Positions 11,501 through 20,773 of a DNA stretch of 28,045 nucleotides are shown here, in pieces; positions within the stretch are counted from its first letter, which is position 1, and every line of letters starts with the position of its first letter. Location of the stretch: the NCBI GenBank assembly GCA_010015675.1, contig ML977030.1, positions 1 to 28,045 of the forward strand, in the 5' to 3' direction. The position numbers and the translations under genes are program-made. The notes beneath the pieces were generated by a model. The model did not search any database, had not been told where the DNA came from, and was given only the letters and a program-made list of their open reading frames with translations. Source of the DNA: Byssothecium circinans (Eukaryota > Ascomycota > Dothideomycetes > Pleosporales > Massarinaceae).

Positions 11501-12000
11501 TTTAAGGTAGATAGTATTATATTTAGGCTTATCTCCTCTATTAGCTTATTCTTCTCCCCCTCTTTATTCTTCACCCTAATTTTCCTATTCCTTTTCTATC
11601 CTAGCTCGCCTCTAGCTAGTAGTGAAGTCTTTATAGTACTAGACTATAGTCTATAATCCTAGCTTTTCACTACTATAACTGCCTATAATGCTAAGTATAA
11701 CAGATATAATAAAGTCCTTAGACATCTTAATAGTGTTTAGGCTTACTTCTAGATTTATCTTCTTATATCTAGTGTTAAGAGTTTACGTAAGTAGAGTATA
11801 CTAGGCGTAGAGATATTATTATAGATTTACTACTTCTATAGCGCCATCACACACGCGTAATTTTGCTTTGTCTTTAGCTAGAGATCTTTTAGAACTAGCT
11901 CTCTATTAATATTGTCTTACTTCTTCTCTATGGCTACATTGTTACTGGCACGCTTAAAAAGGCCTCTAGCGAAATCTTCCGTAGCATTTTAACGGTACAG
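8600..12000 (-). pseudogene. DUF3435/FluG-type protein with C-terminal chromodomain, RIP-inactivated
   Basis: A large minus-strand frame. N-terminal ATEDFARGLFKRASNNVAIE near 11,985-11,925; then IARNTFRDYKLIDKILALE near 10,916-10,860, LPFFKGSDREIE near 10,806-10,770, VHNFRVEGLIL near 10,708-10,675, AGYKDK near 10,600, ELWQLLPAEK near 10,430-10,400, a Lys-rich helix KDVKAKLKQLSDNALLKNKR (10,375-10,315), and RLASSIFIKATIRSDVGKAI with ILQDL (10,136-10,065). This order fits the fungal family annotated as FluG-domain or DUF3435, whose fold is related to tyrosine recombinases. Near 9,570-9,480 is a segment like a degraded C2H2 finger (ELFTLL, then FYLKDVYYVNF, with Tyr where Cys or His is expected). 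An acidic region follows, then the chromodomain. A 74-codon piece (11,574-11,350) remains open. The start and some frame changes are unresolved. Identification is from remembered family motifs. Confidence 0.65.
8740..8910 (-). other. Decayed chromodomain at the C-terminus of the DUF3435/FluG-type gene
   Basis: Minus-strand codons from 8,910 give DEYKVKQVLGARIFGRKL, then KYRVK, a TAG where the conserved chromodomain Trp is expected, then LSYNND, another TAG at the next expected Trp, and YNVANFKNSLHKLHNF. The aromatic-cage pattern (Y at 8,904, two Trp positions now TAG) and the following FKNS-HKL-F stretch fit fungal chromodomains. Chromodomains bind methylated histone H3 tails and could have targeted the protein to heterochromatin. 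Confidence 0.65.
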
Positions 12001-12672
12001 GAGGCTGCAGAATAAGAAATAGAATAAGAAATAGCATAAAATTTTAAAACTAAGGTTAGTGTTACTAAGAGAATGATAGCGTTAAAGTGATAGCTAAAGT
12101 AGTTAGGTAGGCTTAACCTAGCACTATGATGGTACCTTTATAGTAAAATTGCATAGTATAAGCTAACTTAATAAAGGAAGATAGCATTAATATTAAAGGA
12201 CGCTAGAAGGGTAAGGGGGGTATAGTAAAGGGCCTATTTCGTCCCTAGCCCTTAAGGGACAATTTTGTCCCCCTCTTCTAAAACGCGCCCTAGCGCCTAA
12301 GCTTACCTCTAAGCCTCCTTCTCGTCTAGACTTAACAAAATTGTAAGGGTATTCCTAAGTTATAAATGAGTACGATTAGCTGTTAGGGATGGCAGGGTAA
12401 CATAACTAAGTAGCAGGTAAGCAGCCTAAGGGTTGAGTGAGCTAAGAGTAATTAGGACCTAAGTAAAGCAGCGCCACTTACTAGCCATAGCAGGAATGAG
12501 AGTGCTGGAGAAATTTGACTGTCTACCTATAATAAAAGGTAGAGATAGGGCTTATTCTAATTATATATTAACCTAAAGCTAAAACCCCTAGTTTAATAAA
12601 TCATTCTAAGAGGGTTATTATTCTACTAGATAGAGAGAACTTACTACGTATTATAGTAGAATTTAAAGTAAT
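12001..12672. other. Region between the DUF3435-type gene and the LTR
   Basis: No gene is seen. It includes an inverted repeat around 12,240-12,275 (ggacaattttgtcc inside a longer imperfect palindrome) and a mixed-composition patch at 12,370-12,520 with more G and fewer TpA. If the DUF3435-type gene heads a mobile element, the element end would lie here. Sequence just left of 12,673 (gtaat) may be a decayed target-site duplication of the LTR. Confidence 0.4.
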
Positions 12673-13059
12673 TGTTAGAATATAAGAGTATATTTAATAC
12701 TTATATTAATCTGCTCTTATTTCTATATATACTCCTTATTACCTAGTAGTTAAATACTATAGGTTAGTAATCTAGGCTATCCTAGACTACTACCACCTAG
12801 GNNNNNNNNNNNNNNNNNNNNNNNNNNNNNNNNNNNNNNNNNNNNNNNNNNNNNNNNNNNNNNNNNNNNNNNNNNNNNNNNNNNNNNNNNNNNNNNNNNN
12901 NTCTACCGCATACAGGCTAGTAGGAATAGGCTGAAGAAAGGTATAAGTAAGTGCTCTATCTTCGATCAAACTCTAGACTACACACGATAGATGACATAAT
13001 CTACTATTAATCTACTACTATTTTGACTATCTCTGCTATATCTCTATTACCTTTTCACA
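12673..13059 (+). repeat. LTR copy A (plus orientation), interrupted by an assembly gap
   Basis: Begins TGTTAGAATATAAGAG and ends TTTTCACA, matching in inverse orientation the complete copy at 27,574-28,045. The two readable arms are 129 bp and 158 bp, with 100 N between. The arms differ from the other copy mostly by C/T and G/A changes. The sequence just outside (gtaat left, ataac right) could be a 5-bp duplication GTAAC altered by one transition on each side, which would make this a solo LTR. No coding sequence of the parent element was recognised next to it, so superfamily (Copia or Gypsy) is not assigned. Confidence 0.75.
12802..12901. other. Assembly gap (100 N)
   Basis: Exactly 100 N, the conventional filler for a gap of unknown size. 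By alignment to LTR copy B the missing part corresponds to about 27,734-27,917, that is about 184 bp, and contains a self-complementary GATT-rich hairpin. Confidence 0.95.
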
Positions 13060-14914
13060 ATAACTCTAATTTAGCTTATAGTATAGGATACTTAATAGGC
13101 TCTACTACTATAACACTTAGATAGTATAGTTGATTAGATATTAGTAGAACACAAGAAAGAAGTAGAAGGTATACTTTGCAAGGAGTAGATAAATGTATAA
13201 GAGCTATAGACTAGAAGGTATTAGAGTAAGGTAGGTTATAGATATAAATAACTCTAAGGATTTAGCAAGAAAATAGAAAAAGCATATAGCTAGGAGCATA
13301 GTAATCTACGTCTTAGAAAAGCACGTAGACTTTACAGCTAGTAGAAGGAATTAAATAGGGACTATAAATTATACGTAGGTTTAGATAGGCTTTAGAGTAC
13401 TTGCAAGCATTAAAGGACCTAAGCGGTGAAACGCATATAGATAATAGTAATAAGAATAATAACAACTATATATCTAGGGGCCTTTAGAAGCGGTATAGAA
13501 GTAGCGCAATAGATAGGTAAAGAATAGCGTTAGGTTAATAAAACTTAGTAAAGATTATCTAGCTATAGGAATAACACTATAAGTAGGTAGAGATTATATT
13601 ATCTTCTTAGAATACCTGCCGCACCGCGCGCCTATAAGCGTCTTTCACGTGCGTACGTTTAGTAGAGATGGCATGTACTTTATAATAGATTACTTAAAAT
13701 AATATAACTACCTAAATTCCTCTATATAGACCTAAGAGTATAAAAGTAATATCTTCTATATTAAGCTAAGGTGCTTAGAAGAAAAGTACTAAACTATCTA
13801 GAATAGTTAAGTACTTAATACTCTAGTATCTCTAAAGGAACTACTTAATAATTAAGATACCTCTATTCCTAGTACTTAGTCCTTAGTATATATACGCCTT
13901 TATCTTCCCTACGCAGCCTTAATCTTAGTCCCTTATTTTTGCGAAGTTTATTATAGTTATCTAATAATATTTGCTATATCTTTTCTATTAATATCTCTTA
14001 GATATTATTCTAAAAGAAAACTATAGGATCCTTTTTTTTCTACTATAATGATACTATTTTAGGTTAATAGTAGCAGGTTGCGAAAGAAGTTTTCTTAGAG
14101 TAGAGCAAATATAGTCTTTCTAGAGAAAATAGATAAGATTTAGAATAATAATATTAATATTAAAGAGGAGTGTTATAGACAAAAGAGTTAGTTTTTTATA
14201 TAAGAAGGCTAATAGGTTACTTATTTATAATAGCTCCTTAAGGCTTCGTCTAATTTACTAAAAATCTGCTAATAAGATGGGGATCTTTACTCTTTATATA
14301 AGGGTTTTTAGTACTAAATAAAGGGGAAGCGTTTTTAAGTGTAGGAAGGTATAAAGTTCATCTATAGGTATAGTCTCCTTTAAAAAGGTACATTTAGTTA
14401 TTTTATAAGCAGTCTATAGAGCCTTATAAGCAATTTTATTCCTAAAAAAGAAAGAAGCAATTAGGTGCATTTAGCTAGGTTCCTTTATTATATTATCTCC
14501 TTTTTAATAATAGATCTAAGGTAACTACTTAGGATTAGCCACCTAGTACACCTTATAGATAAGCTGCTATAATTTAAGTAGTAGGCTTTTTAGTCTTAGG
14601 ATAAGCTAACGTAACTCCTTTATTAATTATAGTATTATAGAATCTATAGGTTTAGGAAATAGTTTATAAGGTATAGTTTATTTTAATACTCTAGATTTTA
14701 ACACTCTATAATATCCTTTAGCATGCTTTGACGACACACGTTTGCTTCTACGTGAAGGATAGATTATAGCGGGAGTATATAGCAGGAGTATACAGCGGAT
14801 TCAGGAATAGAATATAGATAATGGCGAGATTGCACAAGTTAATAGGGGTAATATTTTATTTATATACAAGATAAATATTAGTAGCTAATAGAGGCACTAA
14901 TAGAACTAGTCTAA
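13060..14914. other. RIP-degraded sequence, weak plus-strand frame only
   Basis: AT-rich with dense TAG and TAA. On plus, about 13,340-13,620, a stretch with few stops includes ALEYLQALKDLSGETH (near 13,392-13,437) and an Asn/Lys run (about 13,440-13,470). It could be a remnant of an element internal region but matches no family I know. A GC-rich island (gcaccgcgcgcc, 13,621-13,632) stands out. Nothing is supported from 13,700 to 14,900. Confidence 0.35.
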
Positions 14915-15236
14915 AGTAGCAAGGTCACAAGGATAAGGATAAGAGGATAGCGAGATAAGGACAAGAAAATAGCAAGGATAAGGATAAGACGGCGAGGATA
15001 AAGAGGAGAAGACGGCGAAGATAAGAATAAAAAGACGGCAAGGATAAAGAGGAGAAGATAGCAAGGATAAGGATAAGATGGCAAGGAAAAGGATAAGAGG
15101 ACAGCAAAGAAGAGGACGAAAGGATAAGGATGAGAAGATAAGGATGAAAGGATAAGGATGAAAGGATAAGAATAAGAGGATAAGGATAAGAGGATAAGGA
15201 TAAGAGGATAAGGATAAGAGGATAAGGACAAGAGGA
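14915..15236. repeat. Purine-rich minisatellite (GGATAAGA-type units)
   Basis: About 320 bp in which the plus strand is almost only A, G and T, built from variable units around ggataaga, such as gaggataaggataag repeated near 15,176-15,230. It can be read on minus as Ser/Leu/Tyr/Pro-rich open frames, which are by-products of the repeat. The plus strand has very few C residues, so it offers few RIP targets, which may be why the frames stay open here. Its strong purine asymmetry could favour triplex formation. Confidence 0.85.
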
Positions 15237-15943
15237 GTATTTTATATATATAGAGTTAGAATAATAATCCTCTAATTACTTAATTAGCCCTTATATATCT
15301 ACTATAATAAATTACGACACTCTAAGAAGAGTATAGGGGGAGAAGGTCTATTAAAAGGAGCCTCTACGTAGTTTAACGAAGCTATAACAAATCCTAACCT
15401 TACTAATTACTGTAATATGGCTGTAAAAGGCAAATCTGTATATATTAAGACTAAAACTCTAGCTGCTGCTTAGTATAGGGGTTAGCTATAATAGGATTAA
15501 GAAGTATAATAATGTAGTAGGCTTAGGTACCTATTTTACTTAGCTAGCAACGCTCTAAGTTAGTATAGTAGTAGTAGGAATCCACTTAGGTATTAGGTAG
15601 TAGTAGGCGTAAATATAGTAGTATAAAGATAAATATACTCTCTCTTTATCTTTACATAGAGTAAGTATTTAGGTTTTTATTTATTATACTATAGCTAATT
15701 AGCTACTACTACTAGTGCTATAATAAGGCCTATAAATATAAAACATACCTTTTAGTAGTACTGCTTGCAGTATTTACAACCTTATCTTGACTTTATATAC
15801 GCCTGTCTTGTATATAATTATTTTGTAAGTGCATCTATAGGATGTGGTAATAGCTAGGTAGTAGATATCTCTAGACCTAGTTAGTAAGTTCGTCCTCTAT
15901 ACTCTTAGTATAATATAATACCTTTTATATTGCACTTTTCCTT
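15237..15943. other. RIP-degraded sequence, no supported gene
   Basis: AT-rich. A weak plus-strand open stretch near 15,410-15,470 starts MAVKGKSVYIKTKT but soon meets stops. Runs of tagtag and ctacta occur near 15,560-15,720. No RNA gene or repeat is recognised. Confidence 0.35.
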
Positions 15944-16138
15944 ATGCTTGCGTATAGTGCCTTAGCGAGTAAAACCCTAGCTATAAATGTCGTAAGGCAG
16001 CGTAGTTGCAGCAGCGGTAGAATAGGTAAGTACGTAAAAGTAACTAAGGAGCCTTATAAGAAGGCAACTAAGAAAGGTAAAGCAAGGGAATATAGGACGT
16101 CGCAGTCTTATAAAGAAGACGTAAATAATATACTATAG
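15944..16138 (+). pseudogene. Basic 64-codon open frame, possible remnant
   Basis: An intact ATG-to-TAG frame of 64 codons, Lys/Arg/Ser-rich, with KYVKVTKEPYKKATKKGKA in the centre. Codons use more G and C than the flanks, and this is the longest ATG-initiated open frame on the plus strand in the RIPed part of the window, so it could be part of an older gene (the frame continues beyond the TAG with a few more protein-like codons). No family is recognised and it may be chance. It lies about 120 bp from the 3' LTR of the Gypsy element. Confidence 0.25.
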
Positions 16139-16256
16139 GAACTAGCTAGCACGTCCACTTAGGAAGGTTATTTATCTAGTATAAGTATCTTGCTTTTTAA
16201 GACTACCTTGCAATAAAGCTAGAGCTAACGCTTATAGCATAGGATTAGATTATTAC

Positions 16257-16713
16257 TGAGAGGTACACTTGCCAGATCCTAATCCGTGTTAAGGGAGGTA
16301 GGTAGTTATAAGGTGTATACGTCAGGTAGTAGGCTTTAGTAGTTTAAGAGTTAAATGTATAAAGCAACTAATTCTATAACAGACTATAGAATAACTAATA
16401 AGTCTTAATCTAGGTAAGTGATAAACTGTAATAAATTAACTACAAAGAACTAGAATTTAAAAGATAAAGGAAATCCTTCTAGTCTTTATACCGCTTATTC
16501 TGTTCCTCTAATAAGTTCTTAATCCCACCTAGAGCCTCTGCTCCCTAGATCTCTATCTAATCTAGGATTACATCCTGCTTCTAGGATTAGTTAGTCTTGG
16601 CGCGATTATAATTATGTAACTAACGCTCTAACCCTATCCTATGCCCTACTATCTAATACTCTCCCTAAGCGTATTATTCCTGCGTAGCTGCGCTTATCTA
16701 TTGTCTTATAATA
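16257..16713 (-). repeat. 3' LTR of the Gypsy element (457 bp)
   Basis: Direct repeat of 23,142-23,598. On minus it begins TATTATAAGACAATAG, where the 5' copy has TGTTACAAGATAAT, so here the initial TG has become TA. It ends ...TGTACCTCTCA. Both LTRs therefore carry RIP-like changes at opposite terminal dinucleotides. Confidence 0.9.
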
Positions 16714-16716
16714 TTA

Positions 16717-16727
16717 TCCCTCTCTTT
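16717..16727 (-). other. Polypurine tract
   Basis: Minus-strand AAAGAGAGGGA lies 3 bp upstream of the 3' LTR. This is the usual place of the plus-strand DNA primer in LTR retrotransposons and supports the orientation. Confidence 0.7.
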
Positions 16728-16864
16728 AAGGTTATTGTCCTAATATCCTAAGAGGTGTATCTGCTTTACTGCTTCTTCTTATAGCTAGTATATAAGTTAT
16801 GCGTATCCCTAGTTACTTATAGTATTATAGCCTCCTTTAGGGTTCTACTAACCTTTCCCTAACT

Positions 16865-17424
16865 ATGCCTAAGATTCTGTCTAAATTATTAACTGCACGT
16901 TATTGTTACCGTACTAACTAAGTCCGTTCTTAAGGTCTAGAGATAACACTAGGTTGTAAGCATTATTAAAAGCGTAGGCTTCGTTATTTTATTAATACGG
17001 CCATGGGTTAGTGTACCGCCTACATTTAGGTTTATACTAAGTGCAGTCTATTTATCTCTAAGGAGAAGTAAGAGAAAGTATAGAAAAAGAAAAAAAAAAG
17101 TAAATTATACTTTTTTATTTTAAGGCTAAGGTGGCATAGCTTCGCGTTAAGCTAGCTAAACTTAAGGCCTATAAATGTTTCTTTGCAAACTAGGACTATT
17201 GTGTCCTAAACGCAATAAATGCTACTTAAGAAGTAGAGACTTTAAAAAGTATAGAGACTACTGCTTTAGCTAAACTGCTGCTAACTAAACTGTCGTTAAC
17301 TAACCTAGGCTAGTTATAGGCTAATCCTTCTTTATCCTTTAATTTTTCTGCTTTTCTAGTAAACATAGAGTTAGTGCCTTTAGATACTACTAGTAGTAGT
17401 CCTTTACTAATCTCTTATAGTCTA
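16865..17424 (+). pseudogene. Opposite-strand Zn(II)2Cys6-like ORF inside the Gypsy element, RIP-inactivated
   Basis: Lies between the end of pol and the 3' LTR but is read on the plus strand. ATG at 16,865 is in frame with a segment (16,955-17,044) spaced C-X2-C-X6-C-X8-C-X2-C-X6-C, the fungal binuclear zinc-cluster signature, with three Cys (positions 1, 4, 6) intact and three (2, 3, 5) as Tyr. A Lys-rich stretch (KEK...KKKKKK) follows, then after a frame change at the A10 run (about 17,090-17,099) a heptad-like helix VKLAKLKAYK, preceded by KAKVA, and a Ser/Pro/Leu-rich tail ending at TAA 17,422. Zn cluster, basic linker and coil is the layout of Gal4-type DNA-binding proteins. It ends tail-to-tail with, or slightly overlapping, pol. 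Family assignment is inference from spacing. Confidence 0.5.
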
Positions 17425-17539
17425 TAAAATTCTATATTAGTTTCTAGGTGTTCTAGCTATCTAGCTAGTCTTTCTACTTAACTAAGTACTTCTACTAACG
17501 CTTAAATTTCCGTAGGTTTTTAATTTCCTTAACCTCGTA
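17420..17539 (-). other. Decayed integrase chromodomain
   Basis: Minus codons from 17,539: YEVKEI, then KYLVK-stop-KD-stop-LDS-stop-NT-stop. Each of the stops at the three conserved Trp positions is TAG, as from TGG. The pattern YEVEEI...YLVKW...NTWEP is that of chromoviral chromodomains, which direct integration to methylated-histone chromatin. Confidence 0.85.
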
Positions 17540-17639
17540 GTCTTTATCCTTAAGCTTAATTCGCGTCTTAATTTCGGCGTCTAGTGGTGCTAGTTCAAGG
17601 AGTGATTTATAAAAGATAGAGTATATATGTATGCTTTTA

Positions 17640-18650
17640 AAAAGTTTTAGTTTAAACATTACTAGTCCTTTAACCTCTAGGATCTAGAATAGTCCTATCT
17701 AGAGGTTATCTAATTTATCGCATAGCCATTTAGTTTTTAGGTTTTCTTATAATAGAAAAACTTTATCCCCCTTTTTAAGAGTTAGTCTCTTAAGCCTTTT
17801 CTTATTTACTAATCTAGCTATCGTGAGGTTCCATTAAGCAATTCGTTAGCTTAATTCATTATATAGTTCGTGAAGTAGTCATGCCTTATTATTAGCTCTA
17901 GCTAAAAGACTCTTAATGTCCTTAGGATTTTAGTAAGTAATTGGCTTATATCTGTAATTCGTGTAGTGCGGCGAGTATCCTATTATTAAGGACCTTATGC
18001 TATTATAGGCTAGTTATACTGTTAGCAGAAGTTTAACCTAGTTGTCCTACAGCTTATTAGCGTACATCCTTAGATACTATTCTAGTATCTAGTTTGTTCG
18101 TTCCATCTAACCATCCGTCTATAAATAGAAGCTAGTTAAAAGCTTTTTATTAATTCTAAGCTTTGCTAGGAACGTGCTTTACTACTTAGAGGTAAACAAC
18201 GTCCTATAATTAGTAATAAACTATTCTAGCACACTATATTAGCTAACAAGTGCCTTAGTTACCTTGTAAGCTATTTCTTTAGCTATAACTATTTCTTCCG
18301 TTAGTATAAATATTAATACTTTAGTTAATTAGTTAACAATTACTAGTATTAAATTACATAGCCGTGCTAATCTAGGTTCTAACAATTTTAGGAGCTTTAT
18401 AATAAAGTCTATCGTAACGCTAATCTATAGGCTTGTAGGTAGTTCTAGTGATTAAAGTAATCTATAAGGCTTATATCTCTTAGGCCTATTCTTAGAATAG
18501 GCTAAATAGTTGCCTATCGCGTTTTAAACTGTTTTTCATATATTAGGTATTAAGTATTCGTTTAAAATTCATTGAACCATTTCATTGATCCCTAGGTGTC
18601 CGTATTGCTTAAACTTATATAATTTTCGTATTAGGGCTAGTACATGGGCC
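17640..18650 (-). pseudogene. Decayed integrase
   Basis: HHCC zinc region: His at 18,646-18,644, GHLGINEMVQ with His at 18,598-18,596, then Y-L-A-Y (18,508-18,497) where C-X2-C is expected, so both Cys are Tyr. Catalytic core: Asp in VTIDF at 18,409-18,407; the second acidic residue is Asn (AAT, 18,211-18,209) in FITNYRTLFTSK; the Glu is intact at 18,103-18,101 in MERTN. There are exactly 35 residues between the second and third positions, the D,35-E signature. A C-terminal part with LKKGDKVFLL follows near 17,780-17,750. Confidence 0.9.
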
Positions 18651-19019
18651 TCATTTAGTATAATTTATTATTCCTTATTTTAGGGTGGTCCTACCTTAAG
18701 GTGCTTAACTAAGTTATATTCTACTCTCTATTTGAAGGTTAATTAACTATAATCTATAAAGTTATGTACCTCTAGTCCTTAGTAATCAATCCTAGCTACC
18801 TTAGTTAAATAGGGTTAATTATAGCTTAGACTATTATTATTATCCTTTTATAGGACCACGTCATGCGTAATAGGTTAGTTCGTTTCCTAAAGGTTAGATC
18901 TTCAGCTAAGAGCATCTGCCGCTCTATTTAGTAATCCTAGGCAATGGTATACTTTAAAATCATAGTTAGCTATTATTTTAGCCTATCTAACTTATTATTA
19001 GTTAAGTTTCTTAGTTATC

Positions 19020-19262
19020 ATGAAACTTATTAGGTTTTAGTAATCTAAATATACTTCTACCTAGTATTTAGCGCTTACTAACTAGGCTTGCTATTGTTTA
19101 AAGGCGTCTACTATTGCTAGTAGTTCCTTATTATAAACGTTATAGTTAAGTTTTACTCCTAAGAACTTCTAAGAGTAGTAGAACACTAGTCTTTATTTCT
19201 TATCTTTGCCTTACTATAAGAGTATTACTTCTAAGGCATAGTCTAATGCATCTATCTCTACT
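19020..19262 (-). pseudogene. Decayed RNase H domain
   Basis: Starts near 19,262 with VEIDALDYALEVIL, matching the E-T-D-A-S start of Gypsy RNase H with the catalytic Asp kept. VYNKELLAIVDAFKQ is intact at 19,139-19,095, including the catalytic Glu, followed by VEVYLDY where the D-H of the third motif is expected (His now Tyr). Several Trp/Gln positions are TAG. Confidence 0.85.
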
Positions 19263-19681
19263 CACAGTAGCTATTCTAGGTCATGCATCTGCAATATAAG
19301 GGCTAATAAAAACAATTCCTTAAGCTTTATAAAAGCCTTCTATTGTTCTAGTCCCTACCTAAATTCCTTGTATTCTTTCTTAGTAATCTCTGTAAGAGGC
19401 GCTGTAGTTTTTAAGTATCCCTTAATAAACTTCTAGTAGAAGTTAGTGAATTCTAGGAAGAATTGCACGTTATTAACTATCTTAGGTTTTAGCTATTTCT
19501 TTATAGTTTTGACTTTCTTTAGGTCTATAGTAATGCCGTCTTGTAAGACAACAAATCTTAAGTAATTCATCTCTATAACGTGGAATTCGCATTTCTTAGG
19601 CTATAGGGGTAATTAATACTCCCTAAGCTTCCTAAGCACCTTCTTAATATATTTAATATAATTTTTAAGTGTTCCTAAGGT

Positions 19682-20045
19682 ATACACTAGTATATTATCT
19701 AGGTACGCTGTTATAAAAACGTCTAAGTATTTATGAAGTGCTCTATTGACAAGCGCCTAAAACGTTATAGGTGTATTTATTAGTCTAAAGGGTATAACCA
19801 TATACTTATACAATCTATAATAAGTTTTAAAAGCCGTTAGCTATTTAAAGCCTTTAGCTATCCGTATTTAATAGAATCTATCTCATATATTAAATTTCGT
19901 AATCTACCTAACTCCTTAGAGGCGGTCTATAAGTTCCTAGATTAAAGGAAGAAAGTAATAATTCTTCCTTATAACATAGTTAAGCTATCTAAAGTCTATA
20001 TAGAGTTATAGCTTTTTATTCTTCTTAAAGACGAAGAGAACTAGT
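19682..20045 (-). pseudogene. Decayed reverse transcriptase domain
   Basis: Minus-strand frame: LVLFVFKKNKKL, a stop, LYIDFR, a stop, LNYVIRKNYYFLPLI (20,045-19,935), then VIPFRLINTPITF, a stop, ALVNRALHKYLDVFITAYLD followed by NILVY (19,800-19,682). This is the Gypsy RT core with the MPFGL-N-P-TFQ motif and the catalytic YLDD box. The box reads YLDN at 19,705-19,694 (second Asp GAT to AAT), MPFG reads IPFR and the Gln of TFQ is TAG. The enzyme would be dead even without the stops. Confidence 0.92.
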
Positions 20046-20752
20046 AAAGCTATTAGGCTTATACTCTTTTATATATATCCTTACTTTACGTTCTTCTTAA
20101 TATACGTTTGCAGTTCCTTCTGCTAGTCTTATATAAGCGGATATATTAGTCTTAGGCGCAACTTTGCGCTTTCTTTTAGGTGAATCTTATAATCCTATTC
20201 CTAGTAGTTTAGTAATACAGTTTTATCTTATTCTTTAAATAGATCTTGAAACTCCTTATATTCTAGTAGTATTATAGGTTAGGGTTCATCCTTTATAGGC
20301 GTAACTCTCTATATCTAGATAACTCCTATCTGCGAAGGGTCCTTCTTATAGATCTTTCTATTTTAATAAGGTAATATCTTGTTAATCTATCTAGTCTAAC
20401 TAGGTAAGCTCTAGATTACTAGGCTTAATCTTTTATAGCGTGTTCTAGCAATCTTGCGCGCTAGTTCTTAGCTAAATATTATGCCCTTTTACTAATTAAT
20501 AGTAGGATTGTGCTTCTTAAGCTAATTATAACTAATTAACATATCTTCTTTACTAAGATTTATAATGTTAAGAGAAGTTATATCTTTAATTCTAAGTACA
20601 TAAAATAATACTTCTTAGGTTTCTAACCTTAAAAATCCGTTGCCGTAGGATATTAGTCTATCGTTAGCTAATACTACTTGTATTAGACGTTCCTTATTTT
20701 AATAGGGTATATTGTATTTCTTAACTACTTGTAGAGAGATAATTATCTATAC

Positions 20753-20773
20753 AGCTCTACTATCTATGAGTGC
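20753..20773 (-). other. Decayed aspartic protease active site
   Basis: Minus codons read A-L-I-D-S-R-A. Retroviral-type proteases have D-[ST]-G here; the Asp is kept, the Gly is AGA (Arg) instead of GGA. It lies between the knuckle and RT, as expected for Ty3/Gypsy. Confidence 0.75.

Noticed and set aside
12370..12520. Possible tRNA or other structured RNA in the GC-richer patch
   Set aside because: No cloverleaf or A/B-box pattern could be drawn; composition alone is not enough.
14911..15231. 106- and 60-codon minus-strand open frames (Ser/Leu/Tyr/Pro-rich)
   Set aside because: They only translate the purine-rich minisatellite; open because it lacks the relevant stop triplets, not because of coding selection.
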